Source: a virus. Taken from it: DNA of 42,651 bases. Below the pieces are notes generated by a model, which was given only the letters and a program-made list of their open reading frames with translations, was not told where the DNA came from and did not search any database. Position 1 is the stretch's first letter, and each line of letters opens with the position of its first letter. The position numbers and the translations under genes were made by a program. Of this stretch, positions 16,236-25,405 are shown one piece after another. The stretch is taken from positions 1-42,651 of the IMG/VR virus record IMGVR_UViG_3300047361_000042; one strand, written 5' to 3'.

Positions 16236-16255
16236 TTTAATTTAATTTGATTTGA
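16236..16255 (-). repeat. Tandem pentamer leader of groL
   Basis: Four head-to-tail TTTRA units (plus-strand reading) lie two bases before the groL start codon and give an A-rich leader with no Shine-Dalgarno. The pattern matches the tandem leaders of the capsid, scaffold, coiled-coil and 254-residue genes. Confidence 0.5.
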
Positions 16256-16265
16256 TTTATTGATA

Positions 16266-16565
16266 TTATTTAAACGTCTTAACTACTTTAGGTCCTTTTA
16301 AGAAATCTACTTTTTTCTTGTAGTGATCAACACTACCATCAATAGCGATTTCAGCGGCTTCCATAGTTTCACGTCTTGTTACATCGTACCATTTGTCTTT
16401 TTCTACAAGGTCACGGTGTTCGGTTTGAAAATAACCATTAGGTAACTGAACTATTCTCCAATGTTTCTTTTTGGATAAATGTTTCCATACGTTAATAGTT
16501 TCTTCGGTAATCTGCGGTGTTTGTGGTTGTCCCATACTTGTGGACAACGAGTAAAAATAAGTCAT
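16266..16565 (-). CDS. Hypothetical protein upstream of groL (99 aa)
   Basis: Contains the block KKKHWRIVQLPNGYFQTEHR followed by KWYDVTRRETMEAAEIAIDG, a pattern I recognise as recurring in phage proteins of unknown function (a small alpha/beta domain with a 'W-I-LP-GY-Q-E' strand). Translation may begin at ATG 16565 or at the second Met (residue 11, MGQPQTPQ), after which the text looks better conserved. It heads the chaperonin segment, with a possible promoter just upstream. Confidence 0.55.
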   Translation of the reverse strand: MTYFYSLSTSMGQPQTPQITEETINVWKHLSKKKHWRIVQLPNGYFQTEHRDLVEKDKWYDVTRRETMEAAEIAIDGSVDHYKKKVDFLKGPKVVKTFK

Positions 16566-16604
16566 CGTTTTTTGGTTTTAAGGGTTAAACATTATTTTTG
16601 GTTA

Positions 16605-16638
16605 ATATTGCGTCGCTAGCAATATAGGTTTAATTATA
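16605..16638 (-). promoter_or_regulatory. Leader hairpin and candidate promoter of the chaperonin segment
   Basis: Read leftward, the stretch has a perfect TATAAT hexamer (16633-16638) and then a 7-bp hairpin (ATATTGC/GCAATAT, loop of seven bases, 16605-16625), about 40 bases before the 99-residue gene. This is one of the few gaps of about 100 bases in the late arm. It is not a CIRCE element. The hairpin could protect or regulate the chaperonin mRNA. Confidence 0.35.
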
Positions 16639-16666
16639 GTATCACTTGTTTTTTTACAAACTTACA

Positions 16667-17038
16667 CTATTCTTCCACTGGTGGCACTGGTGGTGCTGGT
16701 GGCATATCCCATGTAAAATATAAATCTTCATTTACAGGTGTAATTTGAAGGTTAATGTTATCTTCAATAGATTTAGCCATTGAAGCTACATCTAAAACAT
16801 CTTCAAGCCATCCGATCACTACGTTTTCAAAAGCTTCAGTATCTGCATATGGTACAAAAGGTTCTCCAGCTACATAAGTAAAGCTTTGAGCACCTATTTG
16901 ACTTGCTTGATATTGTTGTCCTCCAGACTTTTCAACTCCTTGATAAGTCCAATGTACTGTGTATATCACATTATCCTGGCCTTCAGCTTGAATATGTGCA
17001 TTCATTTGGTTAATATTCCATTTGTAAGTAATTGCCAT
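16667..17038 (-). CDS. Conserved tail-region protein (123 aa)
   Basis: Begins MAITYKWNINQMNAHIQ and contains TYVAGEPFVPYADTEAFENV and GWLEDVLDVASM, a combination I recognise in a conserved family next to phage fibre genes, function unknown. The C-terminus is a short Pro-rich tail (PPAPPVPPVEE). Beta strands dominate the first half. Context (just after the fibre genes) suggests a tail-tip or fibre-associated component. Confidence 0.6.
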   Translation of the reverse strand: MAITYKWNINQMNAHIQAEGQDNVIYTVHWTYQGVEKSGGQQYQASQIGAQSFTYVAGEPFVPYADTEAFENVVIGWLEDVLDVASMAKSIEDNINLQITPVNEDLYFTWDMPPAPPVPPVEE

Positions 17039-17060
17039 TTTTATTGTTTTAATTTATTAT

Positions 17061-17609
17061 TTATGCCGTAATTTGTGTTACGGTCCATGTAACTAATTTT
17101 CCATTTTCTGGTGGATTCCATTGTGGTATATTTGATGGTGAACCGGGATTAGACCAAAACCATACCCAATCATTTGCATTGTAAGCACCACTAAGTCTAG
17201 TTGCAACAGCAGAGCTTCTATCAAATTCTTGTGTATAAGTAACGCCACTAGTGGTCCATTGATATATTAATGTTTTCCAAGAATTAGGTGGATTAGTATT
17301 GCTATTATCACCATTATTTAATCTAAATACTATATTATTTCCTCCTGGTGGTACCCCTGAAGAAGAGTCTAAATAAAGACCCGTTACAACGGCATTACCT
17401 GATGTTTGAGCACCACCAATTAATGATTTAGCTATTGATGTGTTAGTGGAGCTTCCCACACTACCTTGTTGAGCTACTGCAAAACCTCTCCAATAAATCA
17501 ATCCTCCTATTGAAAAAGAAGTAGCTGTAGTCATTACTCCACTATGATCTGGACAAGGTCTATTATATGCTGCCCAATCACTAAATTTATATGGATATGG
17601 ATAAGGCAT
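17061..17609 (-). CDS. Putative tail-associated aromatic-rich protein (182 aa)
   Basis: Starts MPYPYPYKFSDWAAYNRPCP and is rich in Trp, Tyr, Ser and Gly, with a late WFWSNPGSPSNIPQW segment. The composition is that of a carbohydrate-contacting or fibre-tip protein. It lies two bases after the stop of the 160-residue gene and follows the fibre array. No family recognised. Confidence 0.5.
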   Translation of the reverse strand: MPYPYPYKFSDWAAYNRPCPDHSGVMTTATSFSIGGLIYWRGFAVAQQGSVGSSTNTSIAKSLIGGAQTSGNAVVTGLYLDSSSGVPPGGNNIVFRLNNGDNSNTNPPNSWKTLIYQWTTSGVTYTQEFDRSSAVATRLSGAYNANDWVWFWSNPGSPSNIPQWNPPENGKLVTWTVTQITA

Positions 17610-17610
17610 T

Positions 17611-18093
17611 TTAACAGGTTGGATTAGTATATGTTATTCTTCCGCTTGCATCAACTACAAAATCATTAGCGCATGTTGTGTAATCATAATTGTATGTTCC
17701 TCTTTGATTACTCAATGGTGTAGGGTTATTTAAATTAGAAATACTTTCAAAACCTTGAGCACCAAGTGAATTAACCCATGTTTCACCATTTGTCCACTCT
17801 GCTGTTATAAAATAAACAGTTATAGGCACATTAGGAGGGGTTTGAGTCCCATCGTAGTATGTTGCTGTAATAGATGTAAAATCTGAACTAAAAGCTGGAC
17901 CATATGGAGGGTTTGAAGAGCAAGGAGAATTGTTCCAAGCTGGATAACTTACTCCTGAACCAGCCGCTTGGCCAGAATTCATTAAATCATACATATGTAT
18001 AGGACCGGTAATTGAACCACTAGAGCTATAATTATTATAATATAATTCTTTAGCTATTCCTAACATTGATATATTTGTATTTGGTACTGCCAT
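17611..18093 (-). CDS. Putative fibre-associated protein (160 aa)
   Basis: The N-terminus (MAVPNTNISMLGIAKELYYN followed by SSSGSITGPIHMYDLM) resembles short virion proteins in which 'P-TNISM--I' opens the chain. The rest is Ser/Tyr/Asn/Pro-rich with four cysteines (two in CSSNPPYG and TTCAND, one terminal). It overlaps the stop of the 1519-residue fibre gene by one base, so the two are co-translated and may work together. Confidence 0.5.
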   Translation of the reverse strand: MAVPNTNISMLGIAKELYYNNYSSSGSITGPIHMYDLMNSGQAAGSGVSYPAWNNSPCSSNPPYGPAFSSDFTSITATYYDGTQTPPNVPITVYFITAEWTNGETWVNSLGAQGFESISNLNNPTPLSNQRGTYNYDYTTCANDFVVDASGRITYTNPTC

Positions 18094-21000
18094 TATTTAA
18101 TTTTTTTCTTTAGTTCTTCTATTTCAGCTTTTAATTCTTTAATAGCTTCGACTAGTATTGGTGTTATACCTTGATGTCTCATTGATAGCATACCGTTGTC
18201 ATTTTCTCTAACAAGTTCAGGTAAAACTTCTTGAACGTCTTGAGCTATAAATCCTATATCTTCTTTTATATCAAGTATACCTTCTGATTTTTCTTTCCAA
18301 TCAAACGTTACACCTTTTAGTTTCATTGTTTTTTCTAAAGCATTTTCTACAGGTTTTATATTTTTCTTTAATTTTTTATCTGATGGAGAACCGTATGCAA
18401 CAATATCACCAAGTATAGTCAAAGTACCACTTGAGTTTAATTTACCTGTTTGAGCCGGTGTTGATCCTGTTCTAAAACAAACTGCATAACCAGATATTGT
18501 AGGCCCTTCATTTGCTTGATCATAAAAAGTTGCTGTACTAGTTGTAGGATTTGAGTGATTAGCTCTAAACCTATATGAATCAGTAACAGCGTCTCCAGTT
18601 ATTGTAAGATCTCCAGTATAAGAACCAGACATTGTAATATCGTTTGCATTAGCCGTTATACCGTTACTACCAATAACATTTAATGTAACACCACCACTTG
18701 TTCCACCACCAGTCATACCTGTACCAGCGGTCACGCTAGTTATATCACCTGTTGTTGGTGGAGCTGTCCATACCAAATTTATAGAACCTGAAGCTTTTGA
18801 TAGATAATAACCTGTTCCAGGTGCTGCGGTTGTTGGCATTCTCCAATACGTATTAGCTATAGTTGAAGTTGCAGCGGGACCAACTAACTCTAAATTTCCA
18901 TTACCATATAGCTTAACTAATGTGTCAGTTACCCTAGCATTTCCACTATTTGAATTTAAATATTCGTTTATAATTGCAAGATAACGAAGTTTATTATCAT
19001 CTGGTGTAACAATACCTGGATTAAAGAAAATTTCATTTTCTCTGCTTCCACCAGAATTATTATAAGCAAAAGCCATACCTTGATTGTTTATAGGTGCCGC
19101 GTTTGCTGCGTTACCAGCCACATACAAATAACCATCAGATCCAGAACCATTCATAATTATTCTTTGATTTGTGGTATCTCCTCTTTGTGTGACTGATTGT
19201 AAATCGTCAGCTTCTGAAGTTAAATACCCACTGTCATTAGTCCACATGGATATATTACCTGATTTGTTGGTTAAAGTACTTGTACTTACGTTAGAAACTA
19301 AAGTTGAACTTGAACCAGCTGGTAATAACATTGTGTTAGTTACACCAGCACTATGAGGCTGAGCAGATAATGTTTGACCATGACTATTATCATAACAATT
19401 AAGCTTTATTTTTGCATCTACTGAAGATCCATCACCTTTTATTGTTAGTATAGCTCCAGAAGGTACTATTTCATCAATAACAGGAGAGGTTAATGTTTTA
19501 TTAGTTAATGTTTGAGTACCTGTTTTTGTAACTACGGTGCTGTCTATAGAAAATTCTTCATTTGATAAACTTAAACCTGTTCCAGCCGTATATTGTGTGT
19601 CATCATTAGGTGGTGTAGCCCAAGCGTTATCACCTCTTAAAAAAGTTGAACTACTAGCTGTTCCTGACGCGGATAAATCTAAAGTTGTTAGAGCCGAAGC
19701 AGCATCAGGTGTTGTTTTTATAAAAGTTCCAGCTGTTAACTGTATTGTTGATGCAGTACCTGTGTTTGGTGTTATAGTTACATTAGTGTTATTACTACCA
19801 GGAGCTGACAAACTAATAGTATAAGTTATAGGTGGTGTATCGCTATCAGCTCTCCAAGCTGGTACGCCACTTGCGTTTGTTTTCCAAACTAAATTAGCAT
19901 CTGTAGCTGCTGGAGCGGCAACATAACCAGCAACAGTTACTGCATTTGGAATCCATGGTGGTACACTAAAACTACCATCACCATTTAAATAATATGTTCC
20001 TCCTTGTGTTCCAGCAGCAGGCGCAGGCACAAGACCAGCTGTTCCCGCCACATTAGCTGTAGAAGAAACAAAATCATCATATGTTGTTCCAGTAGGCACA
20101 ACCCATGTTGCATCAGCTCTTAAAAATTTATCAGCATGAGGGTTTGGTAAAATAGGTACTAAACCAGCTGTACTTGTTGTAACAACACTATAAGTAGTAT
20201 TAGGTGATGTTAAAGTCATTAAATATGGATCTGTCGTAGTACCTGCTCCTGTTAAAGCAGTTCCTAAAGTTCCTGTTGCAGTTTCGAATTTTAAAAATTC
20301 ATTATTAAGTAGTGTTTTATTTACAGGCGTACCTTGTGTATCTCTTACTTTCCATTGATAACTTCCAGCTGCACTGTTAATAGTAAAAGCAGTTGCTGAA
20401 GTTCTAGTTACTGTAGTCGCACCTGATCCGGTAATAGTTATATCATCAGGACCACCACTACCAGCTAATCTAAGTATAGGGTTACTATTTGATCCACTAT
20501 TTTGCTCTACAGATAAATCATATGTATTTTGAGTATTTGTATCAGGAGAGGTAAGCGTCATTATATAAGGATCGCTTGTACTACCAGAACCTGTAAGCGC
20601 TGTACCTAATGATCCTGTAGCTGTAACAAATTTTAAATATTTTTCGTTATCAACTGTTTTATCTAAATCTGCAAAATCTCTAACATACCATTCAGTATTT
20701 TCTTGAGTATCAGTCCAAGGTACATTAGCAAACATTTTTTCCGAATTCAACTGTATTGCATAATTTCTATTTGCAGCGTCTGTAGTATATCCTATTTGTA
20801 CTCCACCTCTAGTACCATCTGCGGCAAGTGGAAGAGTGTATGTTCCTGGTGGAACATCCCAAGTATTATCTCCTCTTAAAAATGTAGTTCCATCTTTGGT
20901 TCCAGTTGCTGATAAATCTATTGTACCAACAGTTACAGCACCAGTTGCGGCTGAATTTTCTATTCCAGCAGATATAAATGTACCATTAGCATTTGTAAAT

Positions 21001-22652
21001 GTAGTTACACCTGCACCTGTATAACTAGGGACATCCCATGTGTTATCTTTACTTAAAAACCTTGTGCTAGTATCAGAAGTGCCGTCTTGTGCACTTAAAT
21101 CAGCTGTAACAGTCACAGCACCTGTTGTTGCGGTGTTAGGTGTTAAATCTACATAAGTTCCATCAGTTGTAGTAACGGTAGTTACACCTGAATTTGTAGC
21201 AGGTACTCTAGTCCAAGCAGTTCCATTATAAATACACCAATCACCTAAATTCCAAGAATTTGGAGCCACACCTGATCCGTTTGGTGCAGCGGAACCAGCC
21301 ACATCAACTATGTATAACCAACCATCAGCTGGTGATAAAGCTGTTAAGTCTGGATTACCACCGCCTGTGCCTGCAGCACTCCAAGTATCTTTAAACTGTA
21401 AGCCCGTTGGTATTGCACCCCAAGATCCATCACCTTTTAAATAAGTTGTTCCAGTTCCACCTTCAGGTACGTAACCCACATTAGCACCACCAATATATTT
21501 AGCCGATGTTAAAGTTAATTCTCTATTTGCTATACTTTCAACTAAAGGTGCACCCGCTGAATCTGCTGTAGCTAAAGTAACGCCAGTTATACCAGTGTCT
21601 GTATTTGTACCTGTTAAAGTTATTGTGTTACCTGTTTGTGATGCCGCAACACTACCTGCACCTAATATTAAAACCGTTCCACCACTGTTGCTTAATAATA
21701 TGCCAGAATTAGTATTATTTGATCCAGTACCTGTTATAGTTTGAAAGGGATTTTGCGTATCGGTCCAAGGTACATTAACAAGCATTTGTTCAGTATCTAA
21801 AGTTACCGCATAATTTCTTGCTGTGGCATCTGTAGTATAACCTATTTTAACACCACCTAAATCTGCAGCTGTAGCAACTGGTAAAACATAAGTTGTATCT
21901 GTCCAAGGAACATTTACAAACATTTTTTCACTACTTAATTGAACTGGATAATTTTTAAGATTTTGACCATAACCTATTTGAACACCACCTCTTGTACCAT
22001 TTGCAGCTAAAGGTAAAGTATATACTGTGTCAGTCCAAGGCACATTAACAAAAGCTTTTTCTGCAGCTAATTCTAATGGATAATTTTTAAGATTTTGACC
22101 ATAACCTATCTGAATTCCACCTCTAGTTCCATCAGCTGCTAAAGGTAATACATAAGTACCTGGTATTGTAGATATTAATTGTAAACTACCTCCACCATCA
22201 ATAAACTGAGTATTATTACCAGCTCCAGTAACAGTTAAAACTCCGGCTGTTGTTATAGGTGAATTAGTTACTGTAAATGCGGTAGGCATAGTAAGACCAA
22301 CGCTTGTAACCCCTAAACTTGTATTATTTATCCATTGTGTACCTACGTTTGTTGATGATAATATTTGACCAGCTACTCCTGGTTGATTAGAAGAGTCATA
22401 ATATTTTCCAGAAACAAGTAAATCATTACTTATAGTGATAGAATTAGTAGTTGTAGATCCAAGATTTGTAACTTGTTGTAATGTTTGAGCTCCTCCTCCA
22501 GTTCCTATTAAATCTAATATACTTTGTACAGTAAAACTAACTGTAGGATTATTTTTAGGAGAATTATCATCATTTTCATCATGCGTTATTGTTCCAATTA
22601 ATAAGTCTGCCGCTTTTGGCGTATTTAAAGGATACGAATATATTATTGCCAT
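18093..22652 (-). CDS. Tail fibre/spike with type-A anchor and S74 chaperone domain (1519 aa)
   Basis: Modular fibre. Residues 1-50 form the type-A anchor (MAIIYSYPLNTPKAADLLIG ... FTVQSILDLI) shared with two other genes here. Residues 167-299 are three tandem repeats of about 44 residues (LP-A-GTRGG-QIGY...FVNVPWTDT), with a fourth copy further on. The C-terminal 96 residues are an S74 intramolecular chaperone: SDKKLKKNI (Ser1424), GFIAQDVQEVLPELV, and a terminal coiled coil. The S74 domain trimerises the fibre and then cleaves itself off. It is probably a receptor-binding fibre. The long repeat body is Thr/Ser/Gly-rich and nearly free of Cys. Confidence 0.85.
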   Translation of the reverse strand: MAIIYSYPLNTPKAADLLIGTITHDENDDNSPKNNPTVSFTVQSILDLIGTGGGAQTLQQVTNLGSTTTNSITISNDLLVSGKYYDSSNQPGVAGQILSSTNVGTQWINNTSLGVTSVGLTMPTAFTVTNSPITTAGVLTVTGAGNNTQFIDGGGSLQLISTIPGTYVLPLAADGTRGGIQIGYGQNLKNYPLELAAEKAFVNVPWTDTVYTLPLAANGTRGGVQIGYGQNLKNYPVQLSSEKMFVNVPWTDTTYVLPVATAADLGGVKIGYTTDATARNYAVTLDTEQMLVNVPWTDTQNPFQTITGTGSNNTNSGILLSNSGGTVLILGAGSVAASQTGNTITLTGTNTDTGITGVTLATADSAGAPLVESIANRELTLTSAKYIGGANVGYVPEGGTGTTYLKGDGSWGAIPTGLQFKDTWSAAGTGGGNPDLTALSPADGWLYIVDVAGSAAPNGSGVAPNSWNLGDWCIYNGTAWTRVPATNSGVTTVTTTDGTYVDLTPNTATTGAVTVTADLSAQDGTSDTSTRFLSKDNTWDVPSYTGAGVTTFTNANGTFISAGIENSAATGAVTVGTIDLSATGTKDGTTFLRGDNTWDVPPGTYTLPLAADGTRGGVQIGYTTDAANRNYAIQLNSEKMFANVPWTDTQENTEWYVRDFADLDKTVDNEKYLKFVTATGSLGTALTGSGSTSDPYIMTLTSPDTNTQNTYDLSVEQNSGSNSNPILRLAGSGGPDDITITGSGATTVTRTSATAFTINSAAGSYQWKVRDTQGTPVNKTLLNNEFLKFETATGTLGTALTGAGTTTDPYLMTLTSPNTTYSVVTTSTAGLVPILPNPHADKFLRADATWVVPTGTTYDDFVSSTANVAGTAGLVPAPAAGTQGGTYYLNGDGSFSVPPWIPNAVTVAGYVAAPAATDANLVWKTNASGVPAWRADSDTPPITYTISLSAPGSNNTNVTITPNTGTASTIQLTAGTFIKTTPDAASALTTLDLSASGTASSSTFLRGDNAWATPPNDDTQYTAGTGLSLSNEEFSIDSTVVTKTGTQTLTNKTLTSPVIDEIVPSGAILTIKGDGSSVDAKIKLNCYDNSHGQTLSAQPHSAGVTNTMLLPAGSSSTLVSNVSTSTLTNKSGNISMWTNDSGYLTSEADDLQSVTQRGDTTNQRIIMNGSGSDGYLYVAGNAANAAPINNQGMAFAYNNSGGSRENEIFFNPGIVTPDDNKLRYLAIINEYLNSNSGNARVTDTLVKLYGNGNLELVGPAATSTIANTYWRMPTTAAPGTGYYLSKASGSINLVWTAPPTTGDITSVTAGTGMTGGGTSGGVTLNVIGSNGITANANDITMSGSYTGDLTITGDAVTDSYRFRANHSNPTTSTATFYDQANEGPTISGYAVCFRTGSTPAQTGKLNSSGTLTILGDIVAYGSPSDKKLKKNIKPVENALEKTMKLKGVTFDWKEKSEGILDIKEDIGFIAQDVQEVLPELVRENDNGMLSMRHQGITPILVEAIKELKAEIEELKKKIK
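21756..22154 (-). repeat. Three tandem repeats of about 132 bp in the 1519-residue fibre
   Basis: Three successive copies encode a 43-45-residue unit centred on VNVPWTDT and GG-[VI][QK]IGY; a diverged fourth copy lies near 20700-20830. The DNA copies remain similar, so unequal recombination could change fibre length. Confidence 0.7.
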
Positions 22653-22655
22653 TTA

Positions 22656-25403
22656 TTATTTGTTTTCTAATTCTTTTACTCTAACTTCTAACTCTTGTAT
22701 TGCTTTAACTAATATTGGAACAAGTACTGAATATTTTAATGATTTTATTCTATCACCTTGTGGATTTAAATCGTCTTCTACTAATCCAGGAAAAACCTTT
22801 TCAGTTTCTTGTGCTATTAATCCTATTTGTTTTAAATCATCTCCTATAAAATTAAAGTTTTTTACTTTTAATTTTTTAACATCTTCTAGCTTAGGCGTTG
22901 CATCAGTAATATTTTCTTTTATAGTTTCATCTGAATACTGACCGTAAGAATTGTTTCTGTTTCTTAGGTTACCATTTAAATTACACAGAAGCATGTTTGT
23001 ATCTGATCCAGATGTTGGAGCAGCTTGAAATACTAAATGATAACCACCAGCATTCATTGAAGCAGATGTGTATGATAATAAACCTGTTGGGTTACTTACA
23101 CCATTAAGATTGTTTTTAATACCAATACCATTAGCACTGTTTATTTGTATATTTAATTTACCTCCTATATTACCTGAATTAAAACCTATACCTACATCTT
23201 GAAGAAAATAACCATTTTGCCCAGATAATGTTCCAACAAGTGTTAAAGCGTTTATGTTACTTGTACTGGCAAAATCTCCATAATATGTAGTATTTGTATC
23301 ATAAAAAATTGGGGCAGTCATGGATGTTCCTGATGCTAAAGCTCCAGATTTAGTCTGAGAACTTCCCCCACCGTCTAAAACTAACCTAGCTGTAGATTGA
23401 GACCCGTTAGTTGTTCTACTAACCCAAAAATTGTCAGAGTGAAAAGCGTGGGTTAATTGAAAAGAATAATTATTACCACTCGTCCAGAGATCTCCTGCAG
23501 ATTGAATATAGTTTACCCAATCTGTAGTTGGAGGGTTATTTGCAATATTACTTCCAAAGTAAAAACCAGATGGTTCACTGGTTCCTGCAAAAGAATACAC
23601 TCGTGTGCTTTTTCTTCCAGAGCCACCTGAAACTATCATGCTTGGTGTTAAACCTCCTACATTAGTAGCATTAGTAGCATTAGTAGAATTAGTAGCGTTA
23701 GTAGCATTTGCTACAGTCTGAGTGCTAATATTACCACTATGAATAATCTGTTTAGTTGTATTCCAACTACCACCTTTACCCGCTCTTAAATACCAATTTT
23801 CATAAACAGTTGTAGTAGAAGGTCCAATAATTTGCCAACTAGCATAACCATCACTCCAACCTTTCATTTGTATATATGATTGCCAATTTCCATTGCCAGG
23901 AACTTGATTTGTAAAACCTAAGTTCATAGCATGATCGGTTTCAGCGTTTGGAGGTATATCACCAGCTCTTGTATCTTTTATAAAGTACCCTGTAGTACCA
24001 TTCCATCTTCCTGTATAAGTACCTGTTAAAGATACAGTTCCTGTTGTTGTAATTGTTCCACCTGTAATTCCATTGCTTGTAGCCACTGAAGTTACTCCAC
24101 TTGACTGAACAGGGTTAGGTAAGTTAACAGAATCCCAAACTGTTCTCCAACTTTGCCATGTTCCACTATTTTTACCTCTTACGGCTATTTCACCTGTTCT
24201 AAAATTACTAAATATCTGAGAAACCCAAGATGAACTATATGCGGCAACAAAAAGACCTCCATCGGCATAACCAGCAGCTGAAGATGCATTACAATAACCA
24301 GACATGTTAGATGTAGCAGAATCTACAGCAATACCACCAGTACTATTTCTAGACGTAAAAGTAGTTCCAACAAAATTAGTTGTAGCTGTTACGGTTACAG
24401 CTGGACCTGAAGCATTAGTTAAACTTATACCTGTACCTGCAACTAAAGAAGTTAATGTACCCGTATTACTAGTGTGTGAATTCCATGTGTTTGAATTACC
24501 TCCACTAGCATATATCACGCCTCCAGCTGTAAAACTTCCAGCTACAGTATTGTTTCCTGACATATCTAATGTCCATCTGTCAGCCGATGCAGACCATCCA
24601 CCTATTCTAAGTACATTATCACTGTCTAGCCCAAAATTAACAGCATATGCACCAGGTCTATGGAAATGCATAATAGCTCCAGCGCTACTACTACCATAAA
24701 CGCCTAGTCCAACAGCAGATGACCCGGCTGTTGATCCAATACCATATACATCTAATGGATAAGTTCCTGCTGTAAAATCTGTTGATCCAGTTACGGTTCC
24801 ACCAGCTAGTGGTAAAAAAGGACCTGCACCTGGGGTAACACTATCAACATAAGCTTTGTTAGCAGCATCAGTGCTATCGGTAACTGTATCAACGCCTTGT
24901 ATTCTACCTGTGCCTCCTAAAGTTATATCACCTCCTGAAACAGTAAAATCTCCAGCTATAGTAACATTTCCAGAACCATCAAAAGATTGTTGTACAACAT
25001 TATTGTGTTTAAATTCTATGTAATCAGGGGTTGCTTCTCTGTAAAATATACCATAAGTTGTTGCGTTAGCAAGTATAACCATAGGTACAGTAGCACCGGC
25101 AACATAATTAATTCCAAAACCAGTTGCGCTTGTTGTAAAACCTGAAAAAGTTGCACTAGTTCCTGTTAAAGCACCCCCAACAGTAAATGATATACCAGAA
25201 GCTGTAGCCGTAGCACCTGTAAGTGTACCACCAGATAAAGGTAAATAAGGTCCACCAATAACAGTTGAAGCTGCTACCCAAGTTGGTGCTGCATTACCAT
25301 TTGATTTTAATATCTGTCCAGCCGTACCGTGGTTACCGTTAAATTGTACAGCACCTGTAGAGTGAACGTCAAATATCCCATTTATATTAGATAATGATGC
25401 CAT
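22656..25403 (-). CDS. Tail fibre with type-B anchor and S74 chaperone domain (915 aa)
   Basis: The N-terminus MASLSNINGIFDVHSTG is a diverged type-B anchor shared with the two upstream genes. It is followed by 'GTAGQILKSNGNAAPTW' and 'PYLPLSGGTLTG' beta-helix motifs common in phage fibres. Residues about 565-583 are an (N-A/S-T) tract. The C-terminal 92 residues are an S74 chaperone: SDETIKENI (Ser824), IGLIAQETEKVFPGLV and a coiled-coil end. It would self-cleave after trimer folding. With type-B anchor and S74 together, it bridges the two fibre designs in this cluster. Confidence 0.85.
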   Translation of the reverse strand: MASLSNINGIFDVHSTGAVQFNGNHGTAGQILKSNGNAAPTWVAASTVIGGPYLPLSGGTLTGATATASGISFTVGGALTGTSATFSGFTTSATGFGINYVAGATVPMVILANATTYGIFYREATPDYIEFKHNNVVQQSFDGSGNVTIAGDFTVSGGDITLGGTGRIQGVDTVTDSTDAANKAYVDSVTPGAGPFLPLAGGTVTGSTDFTAGTYPLDVYGIGSTAGSSAVGLGVYGSSSAGAIMHFHRPGAYAVNFGLDSDNVLRIGGWSASADRWTLDMSGNNTVAGSFTAGGVIYASGGNSNTWNSHTSNTGTLTSLVAGTGISLTNASGPAVTVTATTNFVGTTFTSRNSTGGIAVDSATSNMSGYCNASSAAGYADGGLFVAAYSSSWVSQIFSNFRTGEIAVRGKNSGTWQSWRTVWDSVNLPNPVQSSGVTSVATSNGITGGTITTTGTVSLTGTYTGRWNGTTGYFIKDTRAGDIPPNAETDHAMNLGFTNQVPGNGNWQSYIQMKGWSDGYASWQIIGPSTTTVYENWYLRAGKGGSWNTTKQIIHSGNISTQTVANATNATNSTNATNATNVGGLTPSMIVSGGSGRKSTRVYSFAGTSEPSGFYFGSNIANNPPTTDWVNYIQSAGDLWTSGNNYSFQLTHAFHSDNFWVSRTTNGSQSTARLVLDGGGSSQTKSGALASGTSMTAPIFYDTNTTYYGDFASTSNINALTLVGTLSGQNGYFLQDVGIGFNSGNIGGKLNIQINSANGIGIKNNLNGVSNPTGLLSYTSASMNAGGYHLVFQAAPTSGSDTNMLLCNLNGNLRNRNNSYGQYSDETIKENITDATPKLEDVKKLKVKNFNFIGDDLKQIGLIAQETEKVFPGLVEDDLNPQGDRIKSLKYSVLVPILVKAIQELEVRVKELENK
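23662..23706 (-). repeat. Five 9-bp tandem repeats inside a fibre gene
   Basis: Five copies of TTAGTAGCA-type units encode an Asn-Ala/Ser-Thr tract in the 915-residue fibre. The 9-bp period keeps the frame, so slippage would lengthen or shorten the linker without breaking the protein. Confidence 0.75.
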
Positions 25404-25405
25404 AA

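Noticed and set aside
16566-16666. CIRCE heat-shock operator before groL
   Set aside because: The inverted repeat is ATATTGC/GCAATAT and does not match the CIRCE half-sites.
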